From positions 62,001 through 126,000 of the forward strand of contig JAGPNK010000002.1 of the NCBI GenBank assembly GCA_020746835.1: a DNA stretch of 64,000 nt, in the 5' to 3' direction. A model generated the notes under the pieces. It saw only the letters and a list, made by a program, of their open reading frames with translations, was not told where the DNA came from and searched no databases. Each line of letters opens with the position of its first letter. Within the stretch, counting starts at the first letter, position 1. This document shows, piece after piece, positions 43,902-56,102 of this stretch. This DNA comes from Stachybotrys elegans (lineage: Eukaryota > Ascomycota > Sordariomycetes > Hypocreales > Stachybotryaceae). The translations under genes were made by a program, and so were the position numbers.

Positions 43902-44913
43902 GTTTCAACGGGGAGAAAGATGACAGTGTAGAAGAGGTCAAATGTACCACTGGTTATAACCTTTACAGCTTATTCTTCCATGTAATATTGATATCAGAGT
44001 CAGCAATGACTTGCTAGTTACTTTATACTTGTGATGTTCCTCAACTGATGCCCAGTGATGTGATCCTTAGAACTAATCCTGGTACGATGGCAGCTCCATT
44101 CAAATTGACGCCATTCATTTTAAAATGACGTGACATGTTGCACCCGCGGGATTTACCTATTAGTTTCCTGCATACCCACATTCAAACTAAAGCGGAGGTA
44201 GATTTGCAATGCAGGCGAGCAACTAGAGGTCCTGGAGTAATTGATCTATATGAATGTTAACAAGTGGGAGCAAGCCGCCAAATGGAGCTAGAGGCTATTG
44301 ATAAACAGATTCCTTGCTTTATTACCGGGCCAGTTTGCTATTACGTTAAAATATTGCTTTGGAAGGTAGCAAACTTCCTGAATTACGGCGCATTAGAAGA
44401 TATGGATTCAGCCTACATCTGCGGCATAGGCTCGGGGAACATATCTTCCGCAGCATTTGGGTTTCACACCAACGCCACACAATGGACGTTGAAGGTTGAA
44501 GACTGCGGGAAATGCCTCATCTGCTTCTGCCCATGGTCCGAAGCCGCCGGATACAGTGGGCTGGCTACCTCTATCCCTTGACATGGCGCAAACTTGGCCG
44601 CCTCGGTATGGCAAAGCATCGACAGGCATCCAGGTGAATGAGAGCAGTGACAACACATATAGTTTGTCGAATGTGCCTTGCCACTCTTGTTGTCCTTGCC
44701 TCTCATGTGCTGGGATTGCCGCGTTGGCCCATGCATGTGGAAGCAAGTGAATTCTCAAAAACTGTACATGTATTATTAAATGCGTATCTACCACTCAAAT
44801 CCTCTGGCAGCCAGCAGGGATATTGCGTGCTTTGGCTGAGGCACCTCCCATAATAGTGTTGTCGGCTACCAATCATTCCGTACGCGCCCTTCCACTAATT
44901 CGATCTCATCAGC
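43902..44913. other. Intergenic region
   Basis: About 1 kb between TauD and the MDR dehydrogenase. Short open frames on both strands (for example 44,264-44,581) have no family match and no start or splice context I trust. Nothing supported. Confidence 0.45.
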
Positions 44914-46059
44914 TCAAGATCGACCATTCGGCATAAAATAAGCCACCCTCTTTGGCCCAATCTTGTCGCTGGCATGCTGGAAGGCTTGACGCCATTCATC
45001 CAACGTAAATTTACCTGTCGTTTCAATTCCGCCCCTCTTTCCAATGGGCAATGCTCCGGTTTCCACAAGCCTGACCAATTCATCTGCTTGCTGACGAGTA
45101 TACATAAATGTCCCTTGTACGGTCAATGCCTTAAACATCATCATTGCGTAAGGGAATTCGACGTCGCCGACAATACCACCCATAATGCTGACTCGACCCC
45201 GTGGTCGAAGTGCGATAAAGACCGACTTGATGTGCGTAGCTTTTGTTCCAAGCTCTGGTGATATATCAAAATAGACGTCAGCAGGGCCCTCTGCCTGGAG
45301 AGCCGTAGCATCAGCCTGAACATCTCCAGTAATGGGGACAACCGCAACACGCCCTTCACTGCCCTCTGCTAGCTGTTTGAGCTTGTCCTCGTTCCGCCCC
45401 ATAGCAATGACTTTGCCAGCTCCAAGAGCTTGGGCAACGAGCACGGCAGCGCTGCCAAAGTTTCCCGTGGCAGGGGCTATGATAACAGTCTCCCCAGGTC
45501 GAAGATTGATGTCACTGAGACCGCCATACGCAACAGCCAGTGTGCTGATATACCCAAGATCCTCAATACCGTACCCTAGTGCCTGAAGCTTTTGCTCGTC
45601 CAGGATATGTACGCATTCAGCAGGAACTTTGACGAGCTCTGCCCAGGTCCCGTTTCGCCATTCTCCAGACATCAGAGCCTCACTCTCACGTGTGAATCCC
45701 ATGTGGATTCCCTGCAGTAGAGGAGGGGCCAAATTGTGGTCTCGGGGCCGAATAATGCCGTCGGTAAAGACAAGCATGCCTGGCTTCAAGTATGGTGTGT
45801 CGGGGGCAGGCGCAGCAACGCGACAAATTGCGTTTGTTCCGGGCACTAGAGGAAGGGGATAGCTGTAGCCCCTAGGATTGCCATTGCAGAACACATCCTT
45901 GGCATATGAAACAATGGCAGAGTATAGCGGGCGGAGAATCACTGAGCCAGCGGCCGGCAACGGTGTTGGAAGTTCCACGACGGAACCAGGCTCAGTCGCT
46001 GAGTGAAATTGCAACCCGCGAAAGGTTGGCGGAAGGTTGTAGGATTGTTGGTCAGACAT
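44914..46059 (-). CDS. MDR-superfamily (zinc-independent alcohol dehydrogenase/quinone-reductase-like) oxidoreductase
   Basis: NAD(P)H-dependent medium-chain reductase. Single exon, 381 aa from ATG 46,059; an in-frame GTG five codons upstream was not used. The GroES-like N-half contains PLVPGTNAICRV. The Rossmann motif is APATGNFGSAA (about 195-205), with IAMGRNEDKL at the end of the second strand, where Arg would favour NADPH. The catalytic-zinc Cys and the four-Cys structural zinc lobe are missing, so it should act without zinc, as an enoyl/quinone reductase or similar. Fungal isoflavone/zinc-binding dehydrogenase-like annotations cover this group. Its partner is probably one of the nearby oxygenases, by position only. 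Confidence 0.87.
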   Translation of the reverse strand: MSDQQSYNLPPTFRGLQFHSATEPGSVVELPTPLPAAGSVILRPLYSAIVSYAKDVFCNGNPRGYSYPLPLVPGTNAICRVAAPAPDTPYLKPGMLVFTDGIIRPRDHNLAPPLLQGIHMGFTRESEALMSGEWRNGTWAELVKVPAECVHILDEQKLQALGYGIEDLGYISTLAVAYGGLSDINLRPGETVIIAPATGNFGSAAVLVAQALGAGKVIAMGRNEDKLKQLAEGSEGRVAVVPITGDVQADATALQAEGPADVYFDISPELGTKATHIKSVFIALRPRGRVSIMGGIVGDVEFPYAMMMFKALTVQGTFMYTRQQADELVRLVETGALPIGKRGGIETTGKFTLDEWRQAFQHASDKIGPKRVAYFMPNGRS

Positions 46060-47241
46060 TTGTTCGCGTTTCACCCAACTCAGCAGCTTGACTTTAGTGA
46101 ACTCATTCTACTGTGAAACGAACGTTGGGCCTGTCCGCCCCTTTGTACATCTCCGTTCGGCAAAAGTGACTCGCGAGGCCGATGCTAGTGGCGTTTGAAC
46201 ATTATGTCCGGACCGGAGTTACGCGGAGGTATGTCTCATCACTCCCGTAACCGGTGACCCTCTTTAATAGTGTCGGAAAATGGATCGACCGTCTCTTTCG
46301 GCTCAGTCGGCATCATATGGCCAAGGGTAGCATTTTGAGACATGCATAGAAGCTTGCTGGAGCTGAAAAGGTGAGTCCTAATTGAATCCTATTGCCCTCA
46401 ACTATTTGAATGACTTCGGACCTGGCCAATTGAGCTTTATCATATAGTCCATGAATTCACGTGTTAGTAGAGACTGGGATTTCTCATTATCCTTGGTAGA
46501 AAGTACTTAGTGATAGTGATACCTTTCTAAGATCTACATTTGACGTTCGCTTGCCACGTCACGAGAACTCAGCCTTCGCATTGCGTCTATTGGTGGTGGA
46601 ACTTGATGGTCCAGCAGATGCCTCAATCGGTTCGCCACCATCGTGACCGTCGTGACTCACATCGAATTGCCGTGTAGCTAGCATGCAAGCTAAAACCGGT
46701 TGCTCATTTTGACCTGCTAGCAACGCTTTGAGGGCCACAGTTACCTTGTGAAGAAATGATGCATGTGGGCATAGACGAACAATGCAGAGAGAGAGAAAAA
46801 ACACAGTGAAAGCGCTATACCAAGACGTTGAATAAGAATGTCAAGAATTGGGGTCTGCTGGAAGACCGATGCAGTTAGGTAGGTGGCTCTTCATAGGGAG
46901 CCTGAGCGAGGTTTAGGGTAATGTCAGTTTTAATCGCCACAGTCAGCGTCAAGCTTTTCTCAATTGAATTTTCCAACCAATTGTCATCTATTGATCTGAT
47001 ATCGTCTTTATCGTCAGAGGGGCCTTCTCGAAGTCGCTGGTCTGTATCTCATTGGGACACAAGAACGGGAAATCCCACATACTGGCCTTGAACGTCGATC
47101 AAGGGATTTTTGCTATTTATTCAAAAACAGGGATGGGAATGGATACTTTGTCCATCCGACATCGGGGTCTGGGGTCACGAAAACAACCCATAGTTGTAAT
47201 AACATACCCGATCAACTCCCAAAGCCCAACTGAAGGGCTAC
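46060..47241. other. Intergenic region
   Basis: About 1.2 kb. A minus-strand frame at 46,559-46,804 (81 aa, hydrophobic start) is the only open frame of note. It has no family resemblance and no splice-supported extension, so I leave it uncalled. Confidence 0.45.
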
Positions 47242-48204
47242 CTAAAAGCCAGCAATTATCTGCTTCATAAGATCTCGGCTGATGTTGCCGCCGCATAGAA
47301 GGATAACGCTAGTTTGGCCGCCAAGTGTCTGGGCAGTCTTGTTGAAACCAGCAAGGGCTAACGCTGCAGAGCCCTCGACAAACATGTTTTCCTCGACAGC
47401 TAGCATCCCCAAGCTCGCTGCTATCTCTTCTTCGCTGCACTCGACAACCTCGTCGATCACCGAGCTGGCCAGAGGAAGAGTGATGGCGTCCTCGTCAACC
47501 CCCCCTGACACAGCTTCAGCCAAGGTCGGAAGATGCTCAGTTTCAACAACTTGACCGGCAGCAATTGATGCTGCTAGAGCCTTTGAGTTTGTTGCCGAGA
47601 CACCGTATATTTTGACCCGCGGGTTGAATGCTTTGAGGACAGAGCCGACGCCGCTGATTAGTCCACCACCGCCCATAGATATGAAAACGTTATCCACATA
47701 GCCGCACTGCTCCAGGATCTCAAGCCCGATAGTTCCTTGCCCAGCGACTATTTCCGGGTCGTTGTACGGCGATATGTAAGTGTAGGCCCCTGAATCTGCA
47801 AGCTGCCTGGCATACTTCTCAGCGATACCCGTTTCAGCGCCATGTAGGATCACCTCAACACCATATGATTCAATCTTCTCCCGCTTTGTGGGCACCACAG
47901 TCTCAGGAAGGACCACAGTCAACTTCCTGGATAGAATCTGCGACGCTAGTGCGGCACCAATGCCGTGGTTTCCCGATGAAGCTGTAATCAGTTGCCCCTC
48001 TCCTTCTTGCACAGAGATTTTGGACATGGCACCACGGAGTTTGAAAGATCCAGTGAGCTGAAAATTTTCAGCCTTGAAAAGCACCTTGGCGCCATGGTCA
48101 TTACCAGCCTTTCGAGCCGGAATTAGAGGTGTCTGGTAAATGTGTTTCTGAATACGACGCCTTGCTTGCACCGATGCTGCAGCGCTCTCGTAAAACGTCA
48201 GCAT
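47242..48204 (-). CDS. PLP-dependent threonine/serine dehydratase or serine-racemase-like enzyme
   Basis: Fold-type II PLP enzyme that deaminates or racemises hydroxy-amino acids. Single exon, 320 aa. The Schiff-base lysine is K55 in GSFKLRGA, the substrate loop ASSGNHG is at 75-81, the phosphate-binding SMGGGGLISG at about 177-185, and LLCGGN near the C-terminus. No ACT regulatory domain is present, so it is the catabolic or racemase-type size, not the biosynthetic isoleucine-pathway form. ATG 48,204 is the first in-frame ATG; the frame opens at TTG 48,213. It is the last gene before the AT desert and probably belongs with the amino acid permease nearby. Confidence 0.9.
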   Translation of the reverse strand: MLTFYESAAASVQARRRIQKHIYQTPLIPARKAGNDHGAKVLFKAENFQLTGSFKLRGAMSKISVQEGEGQLITASSGNHGIGAALASQILSRKLTVVLPETVVPTKREKIESYGVEVILHGAETGIAEKYARQLADSGAYTYISPYNDPEIVAGQGTIGLEILEQCGYVDNVFISMGGGGLISGVGSVLKAFNPRVKIYGVSATNSKALAASIAAGQVVETEHLPTLAEAVSGGVDEDAITLPLASSVIDEVVECSEEEIAASLGMLAVEENMFVEGSAALALAGFNKTAQTLGGQTSVILLCGGNISRDLMKQIIAGF

Positions 48205-48480
48205 CTTTGGCAATATATTCAGATAGGAAGATCGGAAATAAGAGTGAGCTCAAAAGATAAAGAACTTCGTTATGGCACGGTAAATGCTATGCGGTGTTGA
48301 TAGAAGGGGTGGTATGAAGAACCAAATGATGTGCTCTGCGGGATTGAAGGGGCAGAATGAAGCAAATCGGCTACTTTAATAGAATTCCTGATGCTCTGCC
48401 CTAATGGGATAGACATTAGTGACTCGCAGGAGGCTCCGTTATGAGTCATCTTGAGTCTGACTGTTACGGTGGTATATAGT
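48205..48480. promoter_or_regulatory. Promoter of the dehydratase gene and right edge of the island
   Basis: GC-normal DNA up to about 48,480, where composition switches to almost pure A/T. CCCTAATGGGATAGACAT near 48,400 resembles a word at 34,678. Confidence 0.35.
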
Positions 48481-51034
48481 AAAAAAAGGTCTATAAGTAA
48501 GCAATGCCCCCCACCTGCCTGACCTATATAACTGCTCTAATTTATATTTTAACTTTAAATTGTAATAATATAGTAACAATAGTATTTTAATTATTATAGC
48601 TTTAAGATATAGATTTATAATATTAATTATTTTATTATATATATTAAATTTAACTTATAGAGTATATAGATAGTATATACTTAAATAAAATAGTATATTA
48701 TACTATTAAAGCTCTTATAATATCTATAATTTCTATTAACTTTATTAACTCTATTAATTCTATTAACTCTATTAACTTTATTAATTCTATTAGCCCTATT
48801 AATTTTATTAACCTTAACCCCTTAAAGAAACCTAACTCTATACTTTCTCTATAGCTTTATAAATATATAAAAAGTATATAGAGAGAAGAAAGATCTTATT
48901 ATATAGTTTCTTAAGCTAATTATTTACTAAACTATACTAGTATTATTTTTTTAAGTAGCTTTAATATACTTTTAATAGTTAATTTACTTCTAGCTTTTCT
49001 ATTGCTTTATTTACTAACTCTAACTCTTTTAATAAACTAACTTTTTCTTTTAACTATAGCCTTTATACTAATTCTTTTTTTTTCTAACTTATTTACTTAA
49101 TTAGTTTCTTTATCTCTTTAAATAAATACTATTATAAAAAGATAAATATTTAGAATAGCTTTTAAATCTATATTTACTAAAGCTAGTCTATTAAATATAG
49201 TAAAGTTAATTATTAATAGTTTAGTTTCTTTCTTTATATTTACTATATTCTTTAAATACTTTTAAAATAGCTATTACTTTTTAAACTTTAATTTTAATAG
49301 ATTTAAAAGCTTTTATTCTTTAATAATATAAAGGTTAAGCTAAATAATAATATAATTATCTTTAAAAGCCTAGTTAAATATATTATCTTTAGAAAAAAAG
49401 TTATAAAAGTTATTAACCCTAATATTATATATAATAAAGAAAAAGGCTTTTATTTTTAACTAGGTATTTCTTTTCTATTTAGTTTTAAAAGATATAAAGT
49501 TAAAGTTATTAAAATTAAAATAGTTAGATAGATATTTATTAAAAAACTCTTAGTTATTAAATATTTAACTTTAATCTAGAGAATTATTAGTAAATTAATT
49601 AATTCTAATAAATATTAGTTTTTTTAACTATTTAATAAAATAAAAAGACTATTAAACCTAATAGAGTACTTTAAAAAGCCTTAAATAAACTACCTTTAAG
49701 TAAAAAGCTAGTAATATAAACTACTTTAATTTATAGTAATAGTCTATATAGATTATTAAAAAAGAACTTTAATATTAATACTTTTATTTTAGCTAAGGCT
49801 TTTTTAATATTAGTTTAGAACTTATTAATATTATATAATCTCTATTTATATATACTAATTAGTATTAAAAATCTTAATAATATATTTCTTTATAGTATAT
49901 ATAGTATTATTTACTCTATATAAATTTTTTATTATAGTTAGCTTACTTAATTAAACTTCTATTTACTATTATTAATATTATTATTAAAGACTATAATTAA
50001 CTAATTAATAACTTAACTAAGTATAGTTAATTAATATATAGTAATTAAAGAGACTTTAAAGTCTATAATATAAAGTAAAAAAGTAAGAGTTTATAGTAAT
50101 ATAAAGTACTTATAGTATTAAAGATATTTTACTTTACTATAACTTATTTATATATATTAAAAATAGTATTAATTAATTAGTCTATTTATAAGTATTTAAT
50201 TAATACTAAATATAACTATTTAAGAAGTACTATAATATAGTTATAAATAGCTTACTTTAATAGAAAGTATATATAAATATAGTATACTAACTCTATTAAG
50301 AGAAAAAGAATTTATAAAATATAGAGAAAACTATTTTTAAACTATTAATTAGTACTATATAGTAAGATTAACTATAATACTTTTAAGTTTAACTTTATAG
50401 TCTTTTTTATTAGTATATTAATATTATAAAAGCTATTTTAAATATTAAAAGCTAGAGTTAAAAACTATAAAAAGAAATATATTATTTCTAGCTTTTTAGA
50501 AATTAAACTAATAATTTATAAAAAGAAATAGTAATAAATATAACTCTTTATACTATTAATTATACTTATTACTATATTTATAATAAAGATATTTTAATAT
50601 ATAAATAAAGTAAAAATATATTAAAGAAGACTCTTTAGCTTTATAATAAAGTTAACTTTACTTATATTAAAGCTAGAAAGTTTTCTTTTATTACTTTTTA
50701 AAATATAAATAGTAATAAGTATAACTACTAGACTATTATAATATTATATAGCTATAAAGTAATTACTTAGAAAAGTACTATATTATTTTAAATTATAAAG
50801 ACTTAAGCCTACTTTAAATAGTTTAATTAGTAAAGGAATTAAATAGTTAAAGTAATATTTTAATAGTTTTATAATATTACTAAATTTAGTTTAATTTTAA
50901 ACTAAAAATATAGAATTAATTAATAAAGGCTATATAATTCTAATAGTTTACTCTAATTATAATTTAATAAAGGATTTATAATATTATAATAGTAATAATA
51001 ATTTTATATTACTAGGACTAATATAATAATCCAG
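48481..51034. other. RIP-degraded AT-rich DNA, no gene
   Basis: Dense stops in every frame and very few C or G. It contains a 9-bp tandem repeat at 48,732-48,812. No protein domain could be read in either strand. Probably old transposon remains. Confidence 0.6.
48732..48812 (+). repeat. 9-bp tandem repeat (about nine units, YYTATTAAY)
   Basis: Units such as TCTATTAAC, TTTATTAAC, TCTATTAAT and CCTATTAAT follow each other without gaps for 81 bp. The length is a multiple of three, so it may be the remains of a tripeptide repeat in a decayed coding sequence, or simply a minisatellite. Confidence 0.7.
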
Positions 51035-51390
51035 TCTATTTTAGTTTAGAGTAAATAAAAATAAATTAGTAATTAAAATTTTAAAAAGCTAAGTTAGGTT
51101 TATATTATAATATTAATTATAGTATTATATTTAGTAATATACTATTTACTAAGAGTAAAAGTATAATTAAATTATATTAATAATTAGTAAGTATTTTAAA
51201 AAAGTTTATAATATTTATCTTTATATATTTATATAGTTTAATATATTAATAATAGTTAATTATAACTAATTATATTCTATTAATATATATAGAGTTAATA
51301 CTTATTAACTATAGTTAATTATATACTATTAATTTATATATATTATATAACTTATAGTTTTATAATTTTTTTTATTTAATTATATTATAA
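51035..51390 (-). repeat. Long terminal repeat, left copy
   Basis: Matches 59,670-60,030 in direct orientation with scattered transitions. Given the minus-strand reverse transcriptase, this is the 3' LTR. Confidence 0.7.
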
Positions 51391-54300
51391 TATAATATTT
51401 CTTTTAAATAGTTTAGTTTTTAAAACTACTCTTTATAATTACTTTAGTTAAGTAAATAACTTTTTTTCTTTATTATTATATTCTTATATATTACTAAATA
51501 TATATTTAAATTTAAAGTTATTACTAAGTATTATTATACTATTACTACTTATATAATTAAATTTAGTTTTAAAATACTTTATTATATATATTACTTTTAT
51601 TTAAATTATTTTTATATTATTATTAAAAGTAAATATTAATATAACTATTATATTAAGTTAAAATAGTTAAATTATAACTTTAATAGTATTTCTATATAAA
51701 CTTATAAATTATTTTTTCTTTATATATATTTTATTATTATTTTTTAATAAATATAAATTACTTATATTTTCTATAAAAAGAATTATTTAAAGAAATAAAA
51801 AGAGTAAGTAAAAATAGATTTTCTAAAGACTTTAGTTTATTTATAATATCTTTATTAGTAAAAAAAAACACTTTATACTAAAATAGTAAAAATACTTTAT
51901 TATAAAGTAAAGAACTTAAATAAATTAAAAGTAATAGAAATTATAAAAGTTTAAAAGTATAAGACTTTTTTATTTAAAATCTAACTATTAAAGAACTATA
52001 TTTCTATTAATTAAAGTTTTCTATTAAATCTCTCTAGCTTTAATTTTAAGATTATATTTTTAAATACTTTTATATTTTCTTTTAAATATTTATAAAATAC
52101 TATAATAGTTTTTATATATTATTTAAATTAGAATAGTTTTTTTATTTAATATAGTACTTTATTTATCTTTCTTTTATTTATAAGTCTAGGATTTTTTTAA
52201 CTTTTTATTTCTTTTAAAGTATAATAATTAAATTTAACTATCTTTTTATATATATTATATTTACTATAGTTTTAAATAGAAATATATAAAAAACTAAATA
52301 TATTTATATTTTATTTAATATATTAAGTTTATAATTATTTTTATTTATTTTATTTATAATTTTATAAAGTTCTAAATATTAAATATTAAGTTTTTTATTT
52401 AGTTATATTATTAAAATATTTTTATTATAAAGTAAACTATATTTTTCTTTAAAAAAGTTAGTCTTTTTAATTTTTTTTATTATAATATTTAGCTATTTAT
52501 TATTATATAAAGAAAAGTTATTTTTATAGTTTATTATAAAGATTCTATAGATTTTCTATTTTAATAATTACTTTTAGTATATTTAGTTCTTTTTTAGTTT
52601 TATAAAATAATTCTAATATAAACTTAAAGTTAGCTATTATTAGAGTTATTTTTATACTTTTATTAAATACTATATTATAAATATATTATATTATTAATAG
52701 CTTTTCTAACTAATTATTTTATTTATAGTTAATATAGTATTATAAATATACTTTTAGTATTTAATTTATTTATTTAGTTTATTTATTTACTAAAAGTCTT
52801 TAGACTATTATAAGCTTATAATTTAATTTTATTCTAGTTATAAAACTTTACTAAAACTTAAATATAAATAATAATTCTCTATTTAAAATAATATTATTTA
52901 ATAGTTTATATATATTAATAATTATTTATAGAAAAATATAAAAGAACTATTTTATATTTATTACTTTTTAATATAATATAAAGTAAAAAAACTTTATAAG
53001 TCTATTTATAATAATAAAAATATTATTATATATTACTTTAGTAATAAAGTTATATAATAAAAGTAATTTTATATTAAAGTTTATTAATATTAAGTTTTAT
53101 AGTTATATAAAGACTAATAGAAACTATAGTAATTTATATAATTTATAATATTATACTTTATTAGTTATATATTTATAGTATTTTTTAATAACTTTTTTAA
53201 CTTATTTCTTTATTTTAGTAAAAATATATTTTTTTTAAAATTATTTTATTATTTATTTACTTTAGAGTATTTATAAAATAGTAACTTATATATTTCTTTA
53301 ATAAGTTTAAATTATTTAGTTTTATTTTTAATAATAGTAAGTTTAACTTATTATATTAATATAATCTTTATTTATTTATTTTTATTATTAAACTATTATT
53401 TACTTTTATAATTTTTAATATATAGTAGTTATATTATAAAATAAAATTCTTAAAGTATATATTAATATTATTATTTAGTTTATAAACCTTTTTAAATTCT
53501 TATTTTACTTTTTTATACTATTTTTAATAATATTATTTTATAATATAATATTTTAATTAATAAAATAAAATTATCTTTTATTAAAATATTACTTTATTTT
53601 TTATTTTAGAATATATTATATATAAAATAATAAAAACTAATTTAGTTTTAATTATTATAGCTTTTATAAATATTCTTATAATAATATTAATAGCTTTATT
53701 ATACTTTTAATTTACTTATAGTATTCTTTTAGTATTTTTTCTAATAGTTATTTTTTAATTAAAGTTTATTTTATATTAAGATTTAGTTTTAATTAATAGT
53801 ATTTACTTTACTATTTTTTATTTTTTTTAATAAATTATAATATAATTAAATTCTAATATATATTCTATATATTTTAATTATTATTTACTAAATTATTAAA
53901 TTATTATAAAGTATATAATATTTTTATAATTAATATAGATTTTTATTTAGTATTTATTTTTAAATATATAATATTTAAATTCTTTTATAATATTAATAAT
54001 TACTAGAAATTCTTTATTATAAATTAAATAGTTAAGTTTTAGTTTATATAGTTTATATAAGTAAAATATAATTAAATATAATTTACTATTTTTATTATAT
54101 TATTTAATTTAGATTTTAAAAATAAAATCTAAAGTATTAGTTTTTAAATTTACTTTTTTATTAAAGTTAAATATTTAAATACTAATTTATTAAAAATAAA
54201 TTCTTTAATATATTTAAATACTTTTATTATAGTTTATTTTAATATTAAATAAAGTTATTATTAATAACTTTTTTTTATTATATTTATAAGAAATATAGTA

Positions 54301-54928
54301 ATTTTTTTAAAATTTTTAAAAAACTTTTAATAATAATTAGTAAATTCTAAAAAGGTTTATATTTTCTTAATATTAATAGATTTCTTTTATTTAATAATTA
54401 TTATAATTTTCTTTAGATTTATTTAGATTTTATTATAAAATATAATATATTTTAAAAATTCTATTTTTTATATAGAATTTACTCTTTTTTAATTCTATTA
54501 ATAAATTTATATTTTTAAATAATTTAAATATTATATATATATATTCTTATATTCTTTTTTATTATTTAAAAAAATAAAAATATTATTAAAATAATATATT
54601 ATAAAGTAATTAAAATACTTTTTTAAAATATTATTAATTATTTTTTAAAATAAAGTTAGTATATTAATAAGTTTAAAGAGTATTATTAAGTATTTAAATA
54701 GTTTATATTTTATTTAAAATATTATTTTCTATTTATTTATTTTTTAATTTAAATAAAATTATAGACTTTTTTAAAGTTTAAAGCTATAAATATTCTTTTT
54801 TATATAGTTAGTTTTTTATTTTATTAATTAATAAAAGTAATTTATAATCTTTTAATATAATTTTATTTAGCTATTAATAATTAACTATAAGTTATAGTTT
54901 ACTATTTTTTTTAATATAAATATAATAA

Positions 54929-56102
54929 TCCCTAAGTATAGAGTAAAACTACTTAAAGAAAAAGGAATATTAATAAGGTTCTCTTTTTAATTATACTAAG
55001 GTTAAATAGATTATATAAATGCCTAATTGCCTATTATATAATACACTTAATTATTTATATTTTAAAAACTATATTAAAGCTTTAACTATATAGAAGATAT
55101 TTCTCTTATAGCTATAGGGACTATAGTTATAAATATAGTTATAAATAGACTAATAGTAGTATAATTAATAAAGGTTTTCTATTTATAGATTAAGAATATA
55201 TTAAATATTATTTAGGCCTTTTAATTTAAAATACTTAAAGAAAGCTCTTTATCTTTCTTTACTAAAGTAATATACTAACTATTTTTACTATTCTAATAGT
55301 TTAGCTTTAAAATATAGGTTTATTATTTAAAGAAGGCTTTAGTAGGTTTATTAGTTTTATTTATCTTTTTCTTATCTCTTTAGTTCTAAGGGGGATTTAA
55401 GTTTAGACTATTAGACTGTTATTTAAAGGGCTTAAAAGCTCTAGTCTATTAATATAAACTATTAGTAATACTATTTCTTAGTCTCTTAGAATAGATAGAC
55501 TTACCTTTATTTAGCTATCTCTAGCCTAAGGCATAGTAGGCTGCTAGTGTCCCTACTTTAGGGGGTTATACTGCCTCTAGTATTTTAGTTTATATTCTCC
55601 ATTAAGTGTTAATAATAAAGATTTTAATATATAGATAGAAAGAAGAAAAAGAGAGAGGTAATAGAGAGATAAAGGCCTTCTTATATATATTTCTTAAACT
55701 TTATTCTAGGACTAGGCCTTATATATTAAATTATGTATTCCTGGCCTAATATAGCTATAGTACTATTTATAGCTATAGCTATTATATACCTATATAGCCT
55801 AAAGACTTCTATTAGAATCGTAGTATATTACTTTTAAGCTTAGTTTTATTAGAATATATACTAATAAATAGTATATATATATATTAAGTTTACTAACTAT
55901 AAGTCCTCCTAACTATATATACTTTTACTACTACTATTACTATTATAGCCCTTTTATTATTCTCTAGCTTTAGCTAATAGAAGATATTATTTAATAATTC
56001 CTTTATTATTTAATACTATTCTTTAGTTTTATAAATAGTAAGGCTACTATTATTTATATATACTATTATTCTTTTTTCTATACTAGATATACCTACTATA
56101 TT
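54929..56102 (-). mobile_element. Nested copy of the ~1.2-kb unclassified repeat with 13-bp target duplication
   Basis: The reverse complement matches the copy at 9,842-11,080 block by block, from TAATATAGTA (at 56,102) to CTATACTTAGGG (at about 54,930). ATAAATATAATAA occurs exactly at 54,916-54,928 and again at 56,103-56,115, directly flanking the element. This fits a target-site duplication and fixes the true ends of the family at 1,174 bp. It splits the reverse transcriptase of the surrounding LTR element, so it inserted later. The variable, fairly long duplication suits target-primed retrotransposition, but no ORF or poly-A tail is visible. The AT-rich background weakens the duplication somewhat. 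Confidence 0.75.

Noticed and set aside
44264..44794. Overlapping frames between the TauD and MDR genes
   Set aside because: Opposite-strand overlaps with no homology; likely chance open frames in GC-normal intergenic DNA.
46559..46804. 81-aa minus-strand frame as a small secreted protein
   Set aside because: Hydrophobic start, but no conserved pattern, no promoter or intron context, and isolated from other signals.
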